Assembly (NCBI GenBank): GCA_014529675.2
Contig: CP076040.1
Location: forward strand, 4,367,501 to 4,431,500
DNA: 64,000 nucleotides
Reading direction: 5' to 3'
Origin: Opitutia bacterium ISCC 52
GTDB taxonomy: Bacteria > Verrucomicrobiota > Verrucomicrobiia > Opitutales > UBA2995
The notes under the pieces are model-generated. The model was not told the origin of the DNA. It saw nothing but the letters and a program-made list of their open reading frames with translations, and did no database searches. The position numbers and the translations under genes are program-made. Of this stretch, positions 17,431 through 26,605 are shown piece after piece; within the stretch, counting starts at the first letter, position 1; each line of letters begins with the position of its first letter.

Positions 17431-19146
17431 CTACTCTGCTTTGGGAATTCGAATATCATCCACCATCCTCTGGACTTTGTCAGGAGGAGCTGGGAAGAAC
17501 CGGCACAAAACAACAGACACGGCGAAGTTTATGACCATACCCAAAGTCCCAATCCCTTCAGGAGAAATACCGAACCACCAATTGTCGGGAGTGTTAGATG
17601 AAGGGTTGATAAATTTGAAGTAGATGATGTAAGCCGCGGTGAAGACAATTCCGACAATCATGCCGGCAATCGCACCCTCCTTATTCATCCGTTTTGAGAA
17701 AATTCCCAACACGAGCACAGGAAAGAAAGATGAAGCGGCCAAACCAAAGGCAAATGCAACAACACTCGCGACGTAGTCGGGTGGGTTCACTCCAAAATAG
17801 CCGGCGATTAGCACAGCAGCTCCCGCTGCAAACCGAGCCGCTGTAAGTTCCTGCTTCTCCGTTATTTTGGGCAATAGGATTTGCTTGAGAAGGTCATGAG
17901 ACACCGCCGAAGAAATGACTAACAACAATCCTGCTGCCGTTGAAAGTGCCGCCGCTAATCCACCGGCCGCAACCAGGGCGATTACCCAATTTGGTAACTG
18001 GGCAATTTCGGGATTCGCCAAAACCATGATATCACGGTCAACAATGACCTCATTGCCCTTCCATCCATTGGCCGCGGCTACAGCAGCATAATCTGGATTC
18101 GTGTCATTGTAGTACTGCATGATCCCATCGCCGTTTTTATCGTCAAATTTTATCAACCCTGTTGATTCCCAGTTTTTAAACCAGTCAGGAGCCTGTTCAT
18201 AGGAGGTGTTGGAAACCGTTTGTAGAAAGTTGGTGCGGGCAAAGGCTGCAATTGCCGGAGCAGTCAGGTAGAGTATTGAAATGAACAGGAGTGCCCAGAA
18301 AGCGGATACGCGGGCATCTGATACTTTTGGCACGGTAAAGAAACGAATGATGACATGGGGTAACCCTGCCGTTCCAACCATCAAAGCCGCTGCAATGAAA
18401 AATACATCGATAGTGCTTTTCTGCCCACTGGTATAGGCGGCGAATCCTAACTCTGTATTGAGGCCATTTAGCTTATCCAAGAGAAAGACCCCATCGCTGC
18501 CGGTAACTTCAGATCCAAATCCGATCTGAGGGATCACATGACCGGTCAGTGTCATGGAAATGAAAATGGCCGGAAGCAAGTAAGCAAAAATCAAAACGCA
18601 GTACTGAGCTACTTGAGTATAGGTAATGCCCTTCATTCCACCTAGAACGGCGTAGGTGAAGACGATGACCATTCCAATGAATACACCCCAGAAAATGGGG
18701 ATCTCCAAAAACCGTGAAAAGACAACCCCGACTCCACGCATTTGACCAGTTACATAAGTAAACGATACGAAAATCGCGCAAACCACCGCTACCAGTCGGG
18801 CGACATTGGAGTAGTAACGAGCACCCACAAAGTCAGGCACCGTAAACTGACCAAACTTTCTCAAATAGGGTGCGAGTAACAAAGCCAGCAGAACATAGCC
18901 CCCTGTCCAGCCCATTAAGTAAACTGATCCATCCCGACCCATAAAAGAAATGAGCCCGGCCATAGAGATAAATGAAGCCGCCGACATCCAGTCTGCAGCC
19001 GTCGCAGCCCCATTAGCAATCGGATGAACCGATCCACCAGCTACATAAAACCCTTTCGTACTGACCACGCGTGACCAGATGGCGATTCCGATATAAATAC
19101 TGAAAGTAATAAAAACAAAAAGATAAGTCCAACCGAGTATTCCCAT
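17431..19146 (-). CDS. Sodium:solute symporter large subunit, cation/acetate type
   Basis: This 571-residue SSS-family transporter has about 13 hydrophobic helices. Family features include the N-terminal 'GFYVAGGSVHPIANGAATAADWMSAASFISMAG' and the sodium-site helix 'AALSTAAGLLLVISSAVSHDLL'. It is the VC_2705/ActP-like subgroup that takes up acetate or other short-chain carboxylates. Residues 325-385 contain an unusually long hydrophilic extracytoplasmic insert ('FDDKNGDGIMQYYNDTN', resembling an EF-hand-like DxNGDG motif). A DUF4212 small-subunit gene lies 12 bases upstream, as is standard for this subgroup. Substrate is not certain. Confidence 0.92.
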   Translation of the reverse strand: MGILGWTYLFVFITFSIYIGIAIWSRVVSTKGFYVAGGSVHPIANGAATAADWMSAASFISMAGLISFMGRDGSVYLMGWTGGYVLLALLLAPYLRKFGQFTVPDFVGARYYSNVARLVAVVCAIFVSFTYVTGQMRGVGVVFSRFLEIPIFWGVFIGMVIVFTYAVLGGMKGITYTQVAQYCVLIFAYLLPAIFISMTLTGHVIPQIGFGSEVTGSDGVFLLDKLNGLNTELGFAAYTSGQKSTIDVFFIAAALMVGTAGLPHVIIRFFTVPKVSDARVSAFWALLFISILYLTAPAIAAFARTNFLQTVSNTSYEQAPDWFKNWESTGLIKFDDKNGDGIMQYYNDTNPDYAAVAAANGWKGNEVIVDRDIMVLANPEIAQLPNWVIALVAAGGLAAALSTAAGLLLVISSAVSHDLLKQILLPKITEKQELTAARFAAGAAVLIAGYFGVNPPDYVASVVAFAFGLAASSFFPVLVLGIFSKRMNKEGAIAGMIVGIVFTAAYIIYFKFINPSSNTPDNWWFGISPEGIGTLGMVINFAVSVVLCRFFPAPPDKVQRMVDDIRIPKAE

Positions 19147-19158
19147 AATAACTGACTC

Positions 19159-19464
19159 CTAAATTTCGAAATCCTGACTTTCTACATCCTCTTCTTCCAC
19201 CCCATGCTTTTTATCCATGCGGTTCATAACGATGGCATAGATTGCGATGATGATGAGAAAGACGACAATCGCTCCCTGCTGAGCCATCCAAAACCCAAAC
19301 GGGAAGCCCAAAAAAGTATACTGGTCGAGAAAATCAACCGCGATGATGCCCATGCCAAAAGATGCAAAGAACCATACCCCTACAAGAATAAGGAGTATCT
19401 TTATGTTCGCTCGCCAGTAAGCTGCGTGACTGTTGTCACTGTTTGGATCGGAAGAATCAGCCAT
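19159..19464 (-). CDS. DUF4212 symporter small subunit
   Basis: This 101-residue membrane protein has two hydrophobic helices (about 22-42 and 66-87). It carries the family motifs 'YWRANIKILLILVGVWFFASFGMGIIAVDFLDQ' and 'LGFPFGFWMAQQGAIVVFLIIIAIYAIVMNRMDKKH'. Proteins of this family are encoded just before sodium:solute symporters of the acetate-like subgroup and probably act as an accessory subunit. Here the symporter gene follows after 12 bases. Confidence 0.94.
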   Translation of the reverse strand: MADSSDPNSDNSHAAYWRANIKILLILVGVWFFASFGMGIIAVDFLDQYTFLGFPFGFWMAQQGAIVVFLIIIAIYAIVMNRMDKKHGVEEEDVESQDFEI

Positions 19465-19571
19465 AAAAAGGGTAGTTAGAGATGATAACTTTTCCTTATG
19501 CCGGACCCTGCTACTTTCAACAACGAAAAAAGATTGGCCAACATGCGACCCTTTGTTGCTTTACCCCAACG

Positions 19572-20108
19572 ATGCATCGGCAACCATTTAAACAACTCTT
19601 GGCAGACTATGAAACGACCACCCTCGAAAGATCGGTCACCCAAAAATTCATTGAATTTGTAGATGAATATGCTGACTGCTTCGAGCGTAGCATGGAAATA
19701 GGCCATGTAACAGGCTCAGCTTGGATCATAGATCCGGCTAGTAAGAAGGCACTACTCATTCACCACAAGAAGCTCGGGCTCTGGTTACAGCCCGGGGGTC
19801 ATTGTGACGGAGATGCGGACGTTGCACGAGTCGCAGAGAGGGAAACTAGCGAAGAAACAGGACTTAAAGAATTCAGAATATATAAAGATCGGATCTATGA
19901 CTTGGACATCCACCGCATCCCGGCTTGGAGAGAGGTACCAGAACATCTCCACTACGATGTGCGGTTTCTGATTCACGCAGACAGTGAGCAGAGCCTTCAT
20001 CTAAGCGAGGAATCAAATGACATCGCCTGGGTTGAGCTCCATAATCTCGCCGATGTAGTTCAGGACAAATCCGTGCTACGCCTGGCAGAAAAATCAATCG
20101 GCCACTAA
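19572..20108 (+). CDS. Nudix hydrolase
   Basis: This 178-residue Nudix protein has the box 'GHCDGDADVARVAERETSEETGL'. The core REUxEExGU is intact, but the Glu normally seen six residues after the first Gly is Ala. The 'LWLQPGGHCDGD' strand recalls a bacterial subfamily with unassigned substrate. The preferred start is the ATG at 19572 ('MHRQPFKQLL'), since the upstream frame from 19482 has an unlikely Cys-rich N-terminus. It is divergent from the DUF4212 gene. Confidence 0.85.
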   Translation: MHRQPFKQLLADYETTTLERSVTQKFIEFVDEYADCFERSMEIGHVTGSAWIIDPASKKALLIHHKKLGLWLQPGGHCDGDADVARVAERETSEETGLKEFRIYKDRIYDLDIHRIPAWREVPEHLHYDVRFLIHADSEQSLHLSEESNDIAWVELHNLADVVQDKSVLRLAEKSIGH

Positions 20109-20220
20109 ATTTCCTAATTTCCTAGGCAACCTCAATTGCAACTCGGAGTCAGAAAAAGCTGGCTAAGATCAGGCAGTCCCTTATTCCGGAAGGTTCAATT
20201 TCAATCAACCTAGTAGATTC

Positions 20221-21072
20221 ATGGTTAAAAAACCTACTTTTATTCTTACAAGTCTAATGCTGGCACTCGCTTGCAGCTTATCGCCCTTGGCCTTCGCCCA
20301 GGATGAAGCTGCACCCAAAATTTCAATTTCCTTTGCTGATGATGAGGAAAAGCCAGCCGAAACGGCGCCAGCTACACAGCCGGCCACACAACCTGCGGCC
20401 GCAACCGATCCAGCACAGCCAGCAGCAACAGGCGCAGCCCAATACTCTGAAGAAGAGATCTTATTTGCGATTTACGGTTGGTTTTTGGTCCACCGAAACC
20501 AAGTCGATATGATCGATGTATCAAAAGAAGAACGCCTGGCATTTCTCAGCGGTGTTAATACCGCTTTGGCCCAAAAGGAGATTCCTGGCTGGCAGGAACA
20601 CATGCCTTCCGTCACCGCATTGATGGATCAACGTTGGGCTCCTGTTTATGAGCGACTTCAACGCGAGCGCAAAGCTCAGACGGTTGAACTCTTTGCTGGA
20701 TTGGCAAAACAGGAGAATGTGAAGAAATCGGCAACGGGCCTCTTCTACGAAATCGTAAGTGAAGGAACCGGAAAATTTCCATCTGAAGATTCTGCCGTAT
20801 CCGTTGAATTTGAGGCTAAATTGGTAGATGGCAGTGTATTCGAGACCACCGAAGGACGCGGAGGTCCCATTCCCATCGTATTGGCAAACATGGTTCCAGG
20901 AGTAAGGGAAGGCCTTCAAAATGTCCGCGAAGGTGGAATCATAAAGCTCTGGGTTCCAGCTTCACTCGGATTTGGTAGTGAAGAAAAGCCAGGCATACCT
21001 GCGGATTCCGCCCTCCTCTTCGAATTCACACTCCACGAAATTGGAGAAGCAGAACCTGTAGAGGCGCCATAA
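20221..21072 (+). CDS. FKBP-type peptidyl-prolyl isomerase, periplasmic
   Basis: This 283-residue protein has a signal peptide (1-26, ending 'LAFA'). A low-complexity Ala/Pro/Thr/Gln linker covers about residues 42-75. An N-terminal dimerisation-like helical region ('SEEEILFAIYGWFLVHRNQVDMIDVSKEE') is followed by a C-terminal FKBP domain (about 180-278; 'VSVEFEAKLVDGSVFETTEGRGGPIPIVLANMVPGVREGLQNVREGGIIKLWVPASLGFG'). The layout resembles Mip/FkpA chaperones of the periplasm. It is followed by a strong terminator. Confidence 0.93.
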   Translation: MVKKPTFILTSLMLALACSLSPLAFAQDEAAPKISISFADDEEKPAETAPATQPATQPAAATDPAQPAATGAAQYSEEEILFAIYGWFLVHRNQVDMIDVSKEERLAFLSGVNTALAQKEIPGWQEHMPSVTALMDQRWAPVYERLQRERKAQTVELFAGLAKQENVKKSATGLFYEIVSEGTGKFPSEDSAVSVEFEAKLVDGSVFETTEGRGGPIPIVLANMVPGVREGLQNVREGGIIKLWVPASLGFGSEEKPGIPADSALLFEFTLHEIGEAEPVEAP

Positions 21073-21098
21073 GAGGTAATTTACTTCATAGACTTTCA

Positions 21099-21124
21099 AG
21101 GCCGTCCATCTGGGCGGCCTTTTT
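21099..21124 (+). terminator. Rho-independent terminator after the FKBP gene
   Basis: A 9-bp stem AGGCCGTCC/GGGCGGCCT with an ATCT loop spans 21099-21120 and leads into a five-base T run (the last T of the stem plus TTTT). It begins 27 bases after the stop. Its stem is nearly the same as that of the terminator at 17395. Confidence 0.9.
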
Positions 21125-21165
21125 GTTGTTTGCTACTCGTCGGCAAATCTTGAGCATAGTTGTTT

Positions 21166-21858
21166 ATGTGCGGCCGATTTAGCCTGGTGGTTCCAGAACG
21201 ATTCTTCTCTAAAGTCTATCTACTTAAGACGATGCCTGCAATGCAGCCGGATTATAATATCCCTCCCGGGGTAGATATTTGGGCCGTCAGAAACGGTATC
21301 AAATCCAGTAATCCAGAACTTGCCCGACTAAGATGGGGGCTGGTTCCTTCTTGGGCAAAAGACCCAAAAGTTGGCAACCAAATGATCAACGCACGTTCGG
21401 AGACGGTCGCGGAGAAGCCTTCATTCAAATCAGCATTTAAAAGCCGGCGATGTCTCATCCCTGCTGATGGGTTTTACGAATGGAAACGAGAGGGCAAAAC
21501 CCGCATACCCTATCACATTCATCTGAGAGATCGTGAACCCTTTGCGATGGCAGGTCTCTGGGAAAGCTGGAAAGACTCTGAAGGCGAGGTAGTCGAAACA
21601 TGCACCATTCTTACCACCAGACCCAATACAGTGATGGAACCTCTTCACGATCGAATGCCCGTAATTGTCCCAGAATCAGAGAGAGAGGAGTGGCTGGACA
21701 TATCCACACCGATTGATCGGTTGAAAAAGATGACGGTGCCTTTTCCTGGGGATGACATGGCCGCATACCCCGTGTCTTCAATCGTCAATAGTCCCCGGAA
21801 TAACGGCCCGGAATGCCTGGAAAAGCAGGATATACTCAGTCAAGGCGAACTCTTCTAA
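21166..21858 (+). CDS. SRAP domain protein (YedK/HMCES-like)
   Basis: This 230-residue protein belongs to the SOS response-associated peptidase family, which crosslinks to abasic sites in single-stranded DNA through Cys2 and protects them. The start at 21166 gives 'MCGRFSL' with Cys2 exposed after Met removal, which decides the start over the TTG at 21160. Other active-site residues are visible: Asn in 'INARSET', Glu in 'DGFYEWK', and His in 'PLHDRMPVI'. Length is typical. Confidence 0.95.
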   Translation: MCGRFSLVVPERFFSKVYLLKTMPAMQPDYNIPPGVDIWAVRNGIKSSNPELARLRWGLVPSWAKDPKVGNQMINARSETVAEKPSFKSAFKSRRCLIPADGFYEWKREGKTRIPYHIHLRDREPFAMAGLWESWKDSEGEVVETCTILTTRPNTVMEPLHDRMPVIVPESEREEWLDISTPIDRLKKMTVPFPGDDMAAYPVSSIVNSPRNNGPECLEKQDILSQGELF

Positions 21859-22056
21859 AATCGTAGTACATTCAGCAGATTTTCTGAATTTGTATAAAAT
21901 TTGCGAAATAAATCCCGTATTTGGAAAAGTGCGCTTAAGGCTTGCATCACATATTGTTGCTTTTATAGTAACACTTGTTCTTTAAAATAAGCTCCAGTTA
22001 GAACGCCTTCTTCTTCGATTCGTTACCCGAAAATCCAATTTTCCAAAATACGAATA

Positions 22057-22356
22057 ATGAAAACAAAACTACTGGCATTAGGCTTCAGTGTGGCATTCCT
22101 CATGGGAAACGCCGTTTATGGTGAGCAGGAGAAAGACCCAAAAGGTCCGACTCATACGCTCCAGCCATTTGTGGTCTACCCGGATGAGGTGAAACTACTG
22201 AATGACCAGAAACTGGCCTCGGTCGATTTCGACAAACTAGTCCGCAAAGATGTGGACAAGATCGTCGAACAAAATCGCCGAGACCAACTCGAAATCATGT
22301 TTGCTTCTTATATGGAAGCAATCCTGGACGTCCCACAGGTCGCTGCTACCAAATAA
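22057..22356 (+). CDS. Small exported protein with a TonB-box-like N-terminus
   Basis: I do not recognise this 99-residue protein. It has a signal peptide (residues 1-22, 'ALGFSVAFLMGNAVYG'). The mature N-terminus reads 'THTLQPFVVYPDEVK', which recalls the 'LNPFEV' segment at the N-terminus of TonB-dependent receptors in this lineage (also visible at 45.7 kb). The remainder is helical and charged. It ends with its own strong terminator, so it is a single transcription unit. Its role is unknown. Confidence 0.65.
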   Translation: MKTKLLALGFSVAFLMGNAVYGEQEKDPKGPTHTLQPFVVYPDEVKLLNDQKLASVDFDKLVRKDVDKIVEQNRRDQLEIMFASYMEAILDVPQVAATK

Positions 22357-22403
22357 GCGGATGACCACAGACGTTCTTTTCTACTGAAAAAGACAATGAA
22401 CCT

Positions 22404-22433
22404 GGGCGGGAAGCATAGCTTCCCGCCCTTTTT
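22404..22433 (+). terminator. Rho-independent terminator after the small exported protein
   Basis: A perfect 11-bp stem GGGCGGGAAGC/GCTTCCCGCCC with loop ATA spans 22404-22428 and is followed by five T residues (22429-22433). It lies 47 bases after the stop of the 99-residue protein. Confidence 0.93.
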
Positions 22434-22504
22434 GATGTACAAAACTATCTTTGAAGGAACATTTCCTCTTGGACCGGCTCCATATGCAGATCACAGTGCC
22501 GAAA

Positions 22505-23350
22505 ATGAGAAACACATTCATGAGACTCCTTTGCCCAATCAGCTTGCTACTGCTGCCCCTGATTGCCTTTGGACAATCTAAAACGCTGACTCAGATCGAA
22601 CTCGAAGACATCCAAAGCCGCCAAAAGCGATTATTCGAAGCACACCGGAACGAGACGAATCCTGTGGATCAGGAATCGATTGAATTTCGGATCTTCAGTC
22701 TGAGGAATGAGTACGAGTCTCTTCTCTCAAAAAATGCCGAAAATGTTCCAGTTCTAATAACCTTCGGACTCTTTCTGGCAGAGATCGATCAGCGTGAAGA
22801 TGCTTTGAAGCTTTTGCTGAAAGCAGATTCTCTGGAGCCGGAACACCCTCAAGTCAAAAACCAACTCGGGAATTTCATGACAGAAGAAGCGAGTTATGCG
22901 ATGGCACTACCCTATTACTTGGATGCGATCGCCCTCTCTCCAGATGAATCCCTTTATTATTATCAGCTCGGCAACCTACTCTACTATTTTAAGGACGAGT
23001 TTGTGGCGGATGAATTTTTCACAGAAGCACACTTGTACAAACAGATGTTCGATGCCTTTAAAAAAGCGGCCGATTTCTCACCGGAGAATATGGCCTACAA
23101 ATATCGTTTTGCTGAGAGTTATTACGATATTCCCGACGCTGACATGAGCGAAGCCCTGAAAGAATGGGACCGCATAGAAAAAATGACCTCTGATGACACG
23201 GACAAACAACTTGTGCGCCTTCACCAAGCAAACGTCCACCTGATGCTTGGAAATAAGGACGTGGTTCCGATGATTCTCGAATCGGTCACCAACGAAAATC
23301 TTCAGGAGAATAAAGAGAAGCTACTCAAACAGGTTTCAAAGGAGGACTAA
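22505..23350 (+). CDS. Exported TPR-like repeat protein
   Basis: This 281-residue protein (start at 22505) has a signal peptide ending 'LIAFGQ' and helical repeats of TPR type: 'EHPQVKNQLGNFMTEEASYAMALPYYLDAIALSPDESLYYYQLGNLLYY' and 'FKKAADFSPENMAYKYRFAESYYDIPDADMSEALKEWDRIEKM'. Such proteins scaffold other proteins at the envelope. An ATG 15 bases further downstream is an alternative start. It ends 6 bases from the convergent DoxX-like gene. Confidence 0.82.
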   Translation: MRNTFMRLLCPISLLLLPLIAFGQSKTLTQIELEDIQSRQKRLFEAHRNETNPVDQESIEFRIFSLRNEYESLLSKNAENVPVLITFGLFLAEIDQREDALKLLLKADSLEPEHPQVKNQLGNFMTEEASYAMALPYYLDAIALSPDESLYYYQLGNLLYYFKDEFVADEFFTEAHLYKQMFDAFKKAADFSPENMAYKYRFAESYYDIPDADMSEALKEWDRIEKMTSDDTDKQLVRLHQANVHLMLGNKDVVPMILESVTNENLQENKEKLLKQVSKED

Positions 23351-23356
23351 CAGAGA

Positions 23357-23956
23357 CTAAGAATTCGGTTTCTTATCCTCTGGTTCCTCGTCGCTTTCTT
23401 CTTCATCAATCCCCTCCTCCTTCAGCTCTTCTTCGGGTGTCTCCTTCTCTTCCACAGGCTCGGGTGCCGGTGGCGCTAAAACAGATTCTCCACTTTCTTC
23501 CTCATCAAAGATAGAGGGCCGGGCAGTGCCAGCGAGAATGGATTGTTCGCTGTCCAAAACTGACTGGGCTTGTGGTGAACGCCGGCGAGACACCGCCCAT
23601 TGTCCACCACCCACAAGGAAAAGGTAGAAAAATAGGATCCCATAAAGAGATTCAATTTGAAAATGGATCTGACTTTCCTGTGGCAGCCAACAATAGCCTC
23701 CAATAGCCAAAAGCACCAACAATACGAGAGACACAAAACGGGTCCAAAATCCTATTACCAGCATTCCTCCGAGGAGCATGATAATACATCCCACAAATAC
23801 TTTAACTATATCGGGTGCCCCTATGGCAAAGAACTCCAGGGTTTCGAGGAGAATGGTTGACCGATTCGCCATCTCGCGAGCTGCAAAGAAGAAGACGAGT
23901 GCACCCGTTACGAAACGCAACAAAAGTAAACCTAGATTGTGAAGAAAGCTAATCAC
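23357..23956 (-). CDS. DoxX-like membrane protein with acidic tail
   Basis: This 199-residue protein has four hydrophobic helices in its first 125 residues with DoxX-family patterning ('IVKVFVGCIIMLLGGMLVIGFWTRFVSLVLLVLLAIGGY'). The last 60 residues are hydrophilic and strongly acidic ('EEEELKEEGIDEEESDEEPED'-like composition), predicted to be disordered. DoxX proteins are poorly understood membrane proteins linked to thiol or quinone redox. It is convergent with the TPR gene. Confidence 0.75.
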   Translation of the reverse strand: MISFLHNLGLLLLRFVTGALVFFFAAREMANRSTILLETLEFFAIGAPDIVKVFVGCIIMLLGGMLVIGFWTRFVSLVLLVLLAIGGYCWLPQESQIHFQIESLYGILFFYLFLVGGGQWAVSRRRSPQAQSVLDSEQSILAGTARPSIFDEEESGESVLAPPAPEPVEEKETPEEELKEEGIDEEESDEEPEDKKPNS

Positions 23957-23997
23957 AGAGCTAAAACCGTAGGCGAATCTTGGAAGATTGAAAAGGA

Positions 23998-24750
23998 CTA
24001 AGCTTCGGCTGTTTCAAACAGCGATTCGTCCATATCAAAATTGGCATAAACGTTCTGAACATCCTCAAGCTCTTCTAAAATATCAATCACTCGAAGCACT
24101 TTTTTAGCATCATCGGCATCCGTCACAGGGACCAGGTTTTGCGGAATATATGCTAACTCTGAAGAATCGGGTTCAATCCCTGCATCTTCCAAAGCGCGAC
24201 TCACTTTCTCATATTCGGATACGGGACTACGAACCTCAAAATGGTCGTCCTCGGTAAGAATGTCTTCCGCACCAGCCTCCAAGACGATGTCCATCAGGGT
24301 TTCTTCGTCCGTTTTCTCGGCAGCAATCATGAACTGTCCCATCCGACTAAAATTGTAAGCAACAGCACCTGGACTTCCTAAATTTCCCCCATTCTTAGTC
24401 AGCGTGCTCCTAACTTCTCCCACACTGCGATTGGTGTTATCAGTCGCGACTTCAATGATGAGCGCCACACCTCCTGGAGCATAGCCTTCGTAGACAACCT
24501 CCTCGATAACCATGCCTGGAAGTTCACCAGTACCCTTCTTTATCGCACGCTGAACGTTATCATTGGGCATGTTGGCTGCCTTGGCCTTTTGCAAAACAGT
24601 CCTTAACCGGGGATTCATGTCCGGATCTCCTCCACCTGCCCGGACGGCAATGATTAACTCTTTACTGATAACGCTGAAAATTTTTCCACGCTTTGCGTCG
24701 ACAGCAGCTTTGTGCCTTTTGGTGGTAGCCCACTTACTATGACCTGACAT
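23998..24750 (-). CDS. yebC: YebC/TACO1-family protein
   Basis: This 250-residue protein starts with the family signature 'MSGHSKWATTKRHKAAVDAKRGKIFS' and contains 'NMPNDNVQRAIKKGTGE' and 'YEGYAPGGVALIIEVATDNTNRSVGEVRSTLTKNGGNLG'. YebC proteins act on translation (relief of ribosome stalling at proline-rich stretches) and have also been described as transcription regulators. It follows yidC after 8 bases, which puts it in the same minus-strand operon. Confidence 0.96.
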   Translation of the reverse strand: MSGHSKWATTKRHKAAVDAKRGKIFSVISKELIIAVRAGGGDPDMNPRLRTVLQKAKAANMPNDNVQRAIKKGTGELPGMVIEEVVYEGYAPGGVALIIEVATDNTNRSVGEVRSTLTKNGGNLGSPGAVAYNFSRMGQFMIAAEKTDEETLMDIVLEAGAEDILTEDDHFEVRSPVSEYEKVSRALEDAGIEPDSSELAYIPQNLVPVTDADDAKKVLRVIDILEELEDVQNVYANFDMDESLFETAEA

Positions 24751-24758
24751 GAGAAGGA

Positions 24759-26597
24759 TTACTGATTTTTAGGTTTACGTTTCGGTTTCTTACGGATGAG
24801 AGGATTCTCTACTGGTTGAGTCGGGTTTAGGGCCTCCTCTTCAGCAGCAATTTCCTCTTTGTCCTTCCGTTTATTGGTAATGGTTTGCTGAAGAATGGTC
24901 ATTAAATTTTGAACGGTCCAATATAAACACAGGCCAGATCCAAAGTTATAAAGCATCACCAGCATCATGACCGGCATGAATTTAAAGATCGCTTGCTGTT
25001 CTGGTGAACCAGCAGTCGGCGTCATCTTCATTTGGAAGTACATGGTGGTGGCCATGAGTATCGGCAGCAAATTGAAGTACTGCCCCAGAAACGGAATTGA
25101 AAAGCCCCAAGAGAATAGCTTTTCCGGCTGCGACAGGTCGGCAATCCATAGGAACTCTGCAAATCGCAACTCCGAAGACGTCCGAAGCATATAGAAGAAT
25201 CCGATAAAGATCGGAATCTGTACCAACATCGGCAAGCAGCCGCCCAAAGGATTCACCTTATGGGTACGGTAGAGCTTCATCATCTCCTGGTTCTTGCGCT
25301 GAGGATCATCCTTATATTTCTCCGTGAGCTCCTTCATCGGTCCTTGGATCTTCTGCATCTTTTTGGCAGAACGGGCCGAGATCTGAGTAAGGGGCCAGAA
25401 AACAATTTTAAGGATAATTGTGATGAGCACAATCGCTACACCCCAGTTCGGGATGAAGGAGTAGATCTGTTTCATTCCCAAGAGTAGTATTTTACTCACG
25501 GCACCAAACCAGCCAAACTGCATAACAGCTTCCTGGTTCTTATCCATAGCCTGCATACGAAAGATTTCTTTCGGTCCGACATAAAAATCCATCTCAGAAA
25601 TTACTTTTTCATTCGCTTGCAAGCCTGCCAATTCGAACTTGGCATCTCCACTCAAAGCAATGACCTGATCTCCTTTATCGTTGATTAAAGAAAGCGGTTG
25701 AGGGCGAACAACAACACCGGTTCCCGGAACTTCAGGAGTGAGGAGGTTAACGAAAAACTGGTTCTTGAGGCTTACCCAGTCAAATTGAGAAACCTCTTCT
25801 AAGTAAGGGGGAGGGTTCTTATTCGATCCAATTCCAAGAAAACCATTCGAGGGAATGAACTTATTGGAACCAATGAAATCCTCATCGTCGTCTTCATAAT
25901 AGCCCAAATTCAAATACCCACCCATTAAAGTGCCACCACCTAGCAGAGCAGGTTCCATGGTTCCCAGGTGCAGCGCATAGTCGTTAACCAGGAGGCTGTT
26001 TGAGCCGGTATTTACAAACTCGATACTATGATGGATGGAGTATTCCTCATCTTCCGAATGGCTTGGATTGATCCTAAACTTTTTTCTCACCAAGAGGCCA
26101 TCTGAGCTCTGCCGCTCAAAGTGAATCTCTGTATCAGACTGGAAGGTCTTAGTATAACTTTCGTCATAGGAACCATCATTAATCGAGATCCCCAACATAG
26201 GAGCATACCCATAATGATTAAACAGGAAGGGATCTTCTGAATCTTTGGCGGCCTCATATTCAGTCATCGCCACCTTCTTGATTCCTCCACCCTGATTGGT
26301 AAAGATTACCTCGATCAAATCATTCTTCAGGTAACTCAACTCCTCCAGGACACTCGCTGTTTCTTCAACAGCCTCAATGACTTCCTGGGCAGCGGTGGTT
26401 GCTTGCTCGATTGTTTCTGTGGCAACGGGCGGTTCATCAAGCGGCGCAGCATTATTAATTGCCTGCTCGGCTTGGGCTGGAGGCTGCTCTTGGGCAGCAG
26501 TTGGTGTAGCATCTTCTCGCCGCTTGTTCATCAGCGGAATCATGGCGAAGGCCGCCACCAAGAATAGCATTCCTATAAAAGTGTTTTTTTTATCCAT
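24759..26597 (-). CDS. yidC: Membrane protein insertase YidC
   Basis: This 612-residue insertase has an N-terminal signal-anchor helix (about 7-24), a Pro/Ala/Gln-rich linker, a large periplasmic beta-sandwich domain (about 90-375), and the conserved C-terminal insertase core with five helices, starting 'SKILLLGMKQIYSFIPNWGVAIVLITIILKIVFWPLTQISARSAKKMQ'. It ends with a Lys-rich tail ('IRKKPKRKPKNQ') that may contact ribosomes. It inserts membrane proteins alone or with Sec. It lies in the rpmH-rnpA-yidD-yidC cluster, 8 bases after yidD. Confidence 0.97.
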   Translation of the reverse strand: MDKKNTFIGMLFLVAAFAMIPLMNKRREDATPTAAQEQPPAQAEQAINNAAPLDEPPVATETIEQATTAAQEVIEAVEETASVLEELSYLKNDLIEVIFTNQGGGIKKVAMTEYEAAKDSEDPFLFNHYGYAPMLGISINDGSYDESYTKTFQSDTEIHFERQSSDGLLVRKKFRINPSHSEDEEYSIHHSIEFVNTGSNSLLVNDYALHLGTMEPALLGGGTLMGGYLNLGYYEDDDEDFIGSNKFIPSNGFLGIGSNKNPPPYLEEVSQFDWVSLKNQFFVNLLTPEVPGTGVVVRPQPLSLINDKGDQVIALSGDAKFELAGLQANEKVISEMDFYVGPKEIFRMQAMDKNQEAVMQFGWFGAVSKILLLGMKQIYSFIPNWGVAIVLITIILKIVFWPLTQISARSAKKMQKIQGPMKELTEKYKDDPQRKNQEMMKLYRTHKVNPLGGCLPMLVQIPIFIGFFYMLRTSSELRFAEFLWIADLSQPEKLFSWGFSIPFLGQYFNLLPILMATTMYFQMKMTPTAGSPEQQAIFKFMPVMMLVMLYNFGSGLCLYWTVQNLMTILQQTITNKRKDKEEIAAEEEALNPTQPVENPLIRKKPKRKPKNQ

Positions 26598-26605
26598 TTA
26601 GAAAA

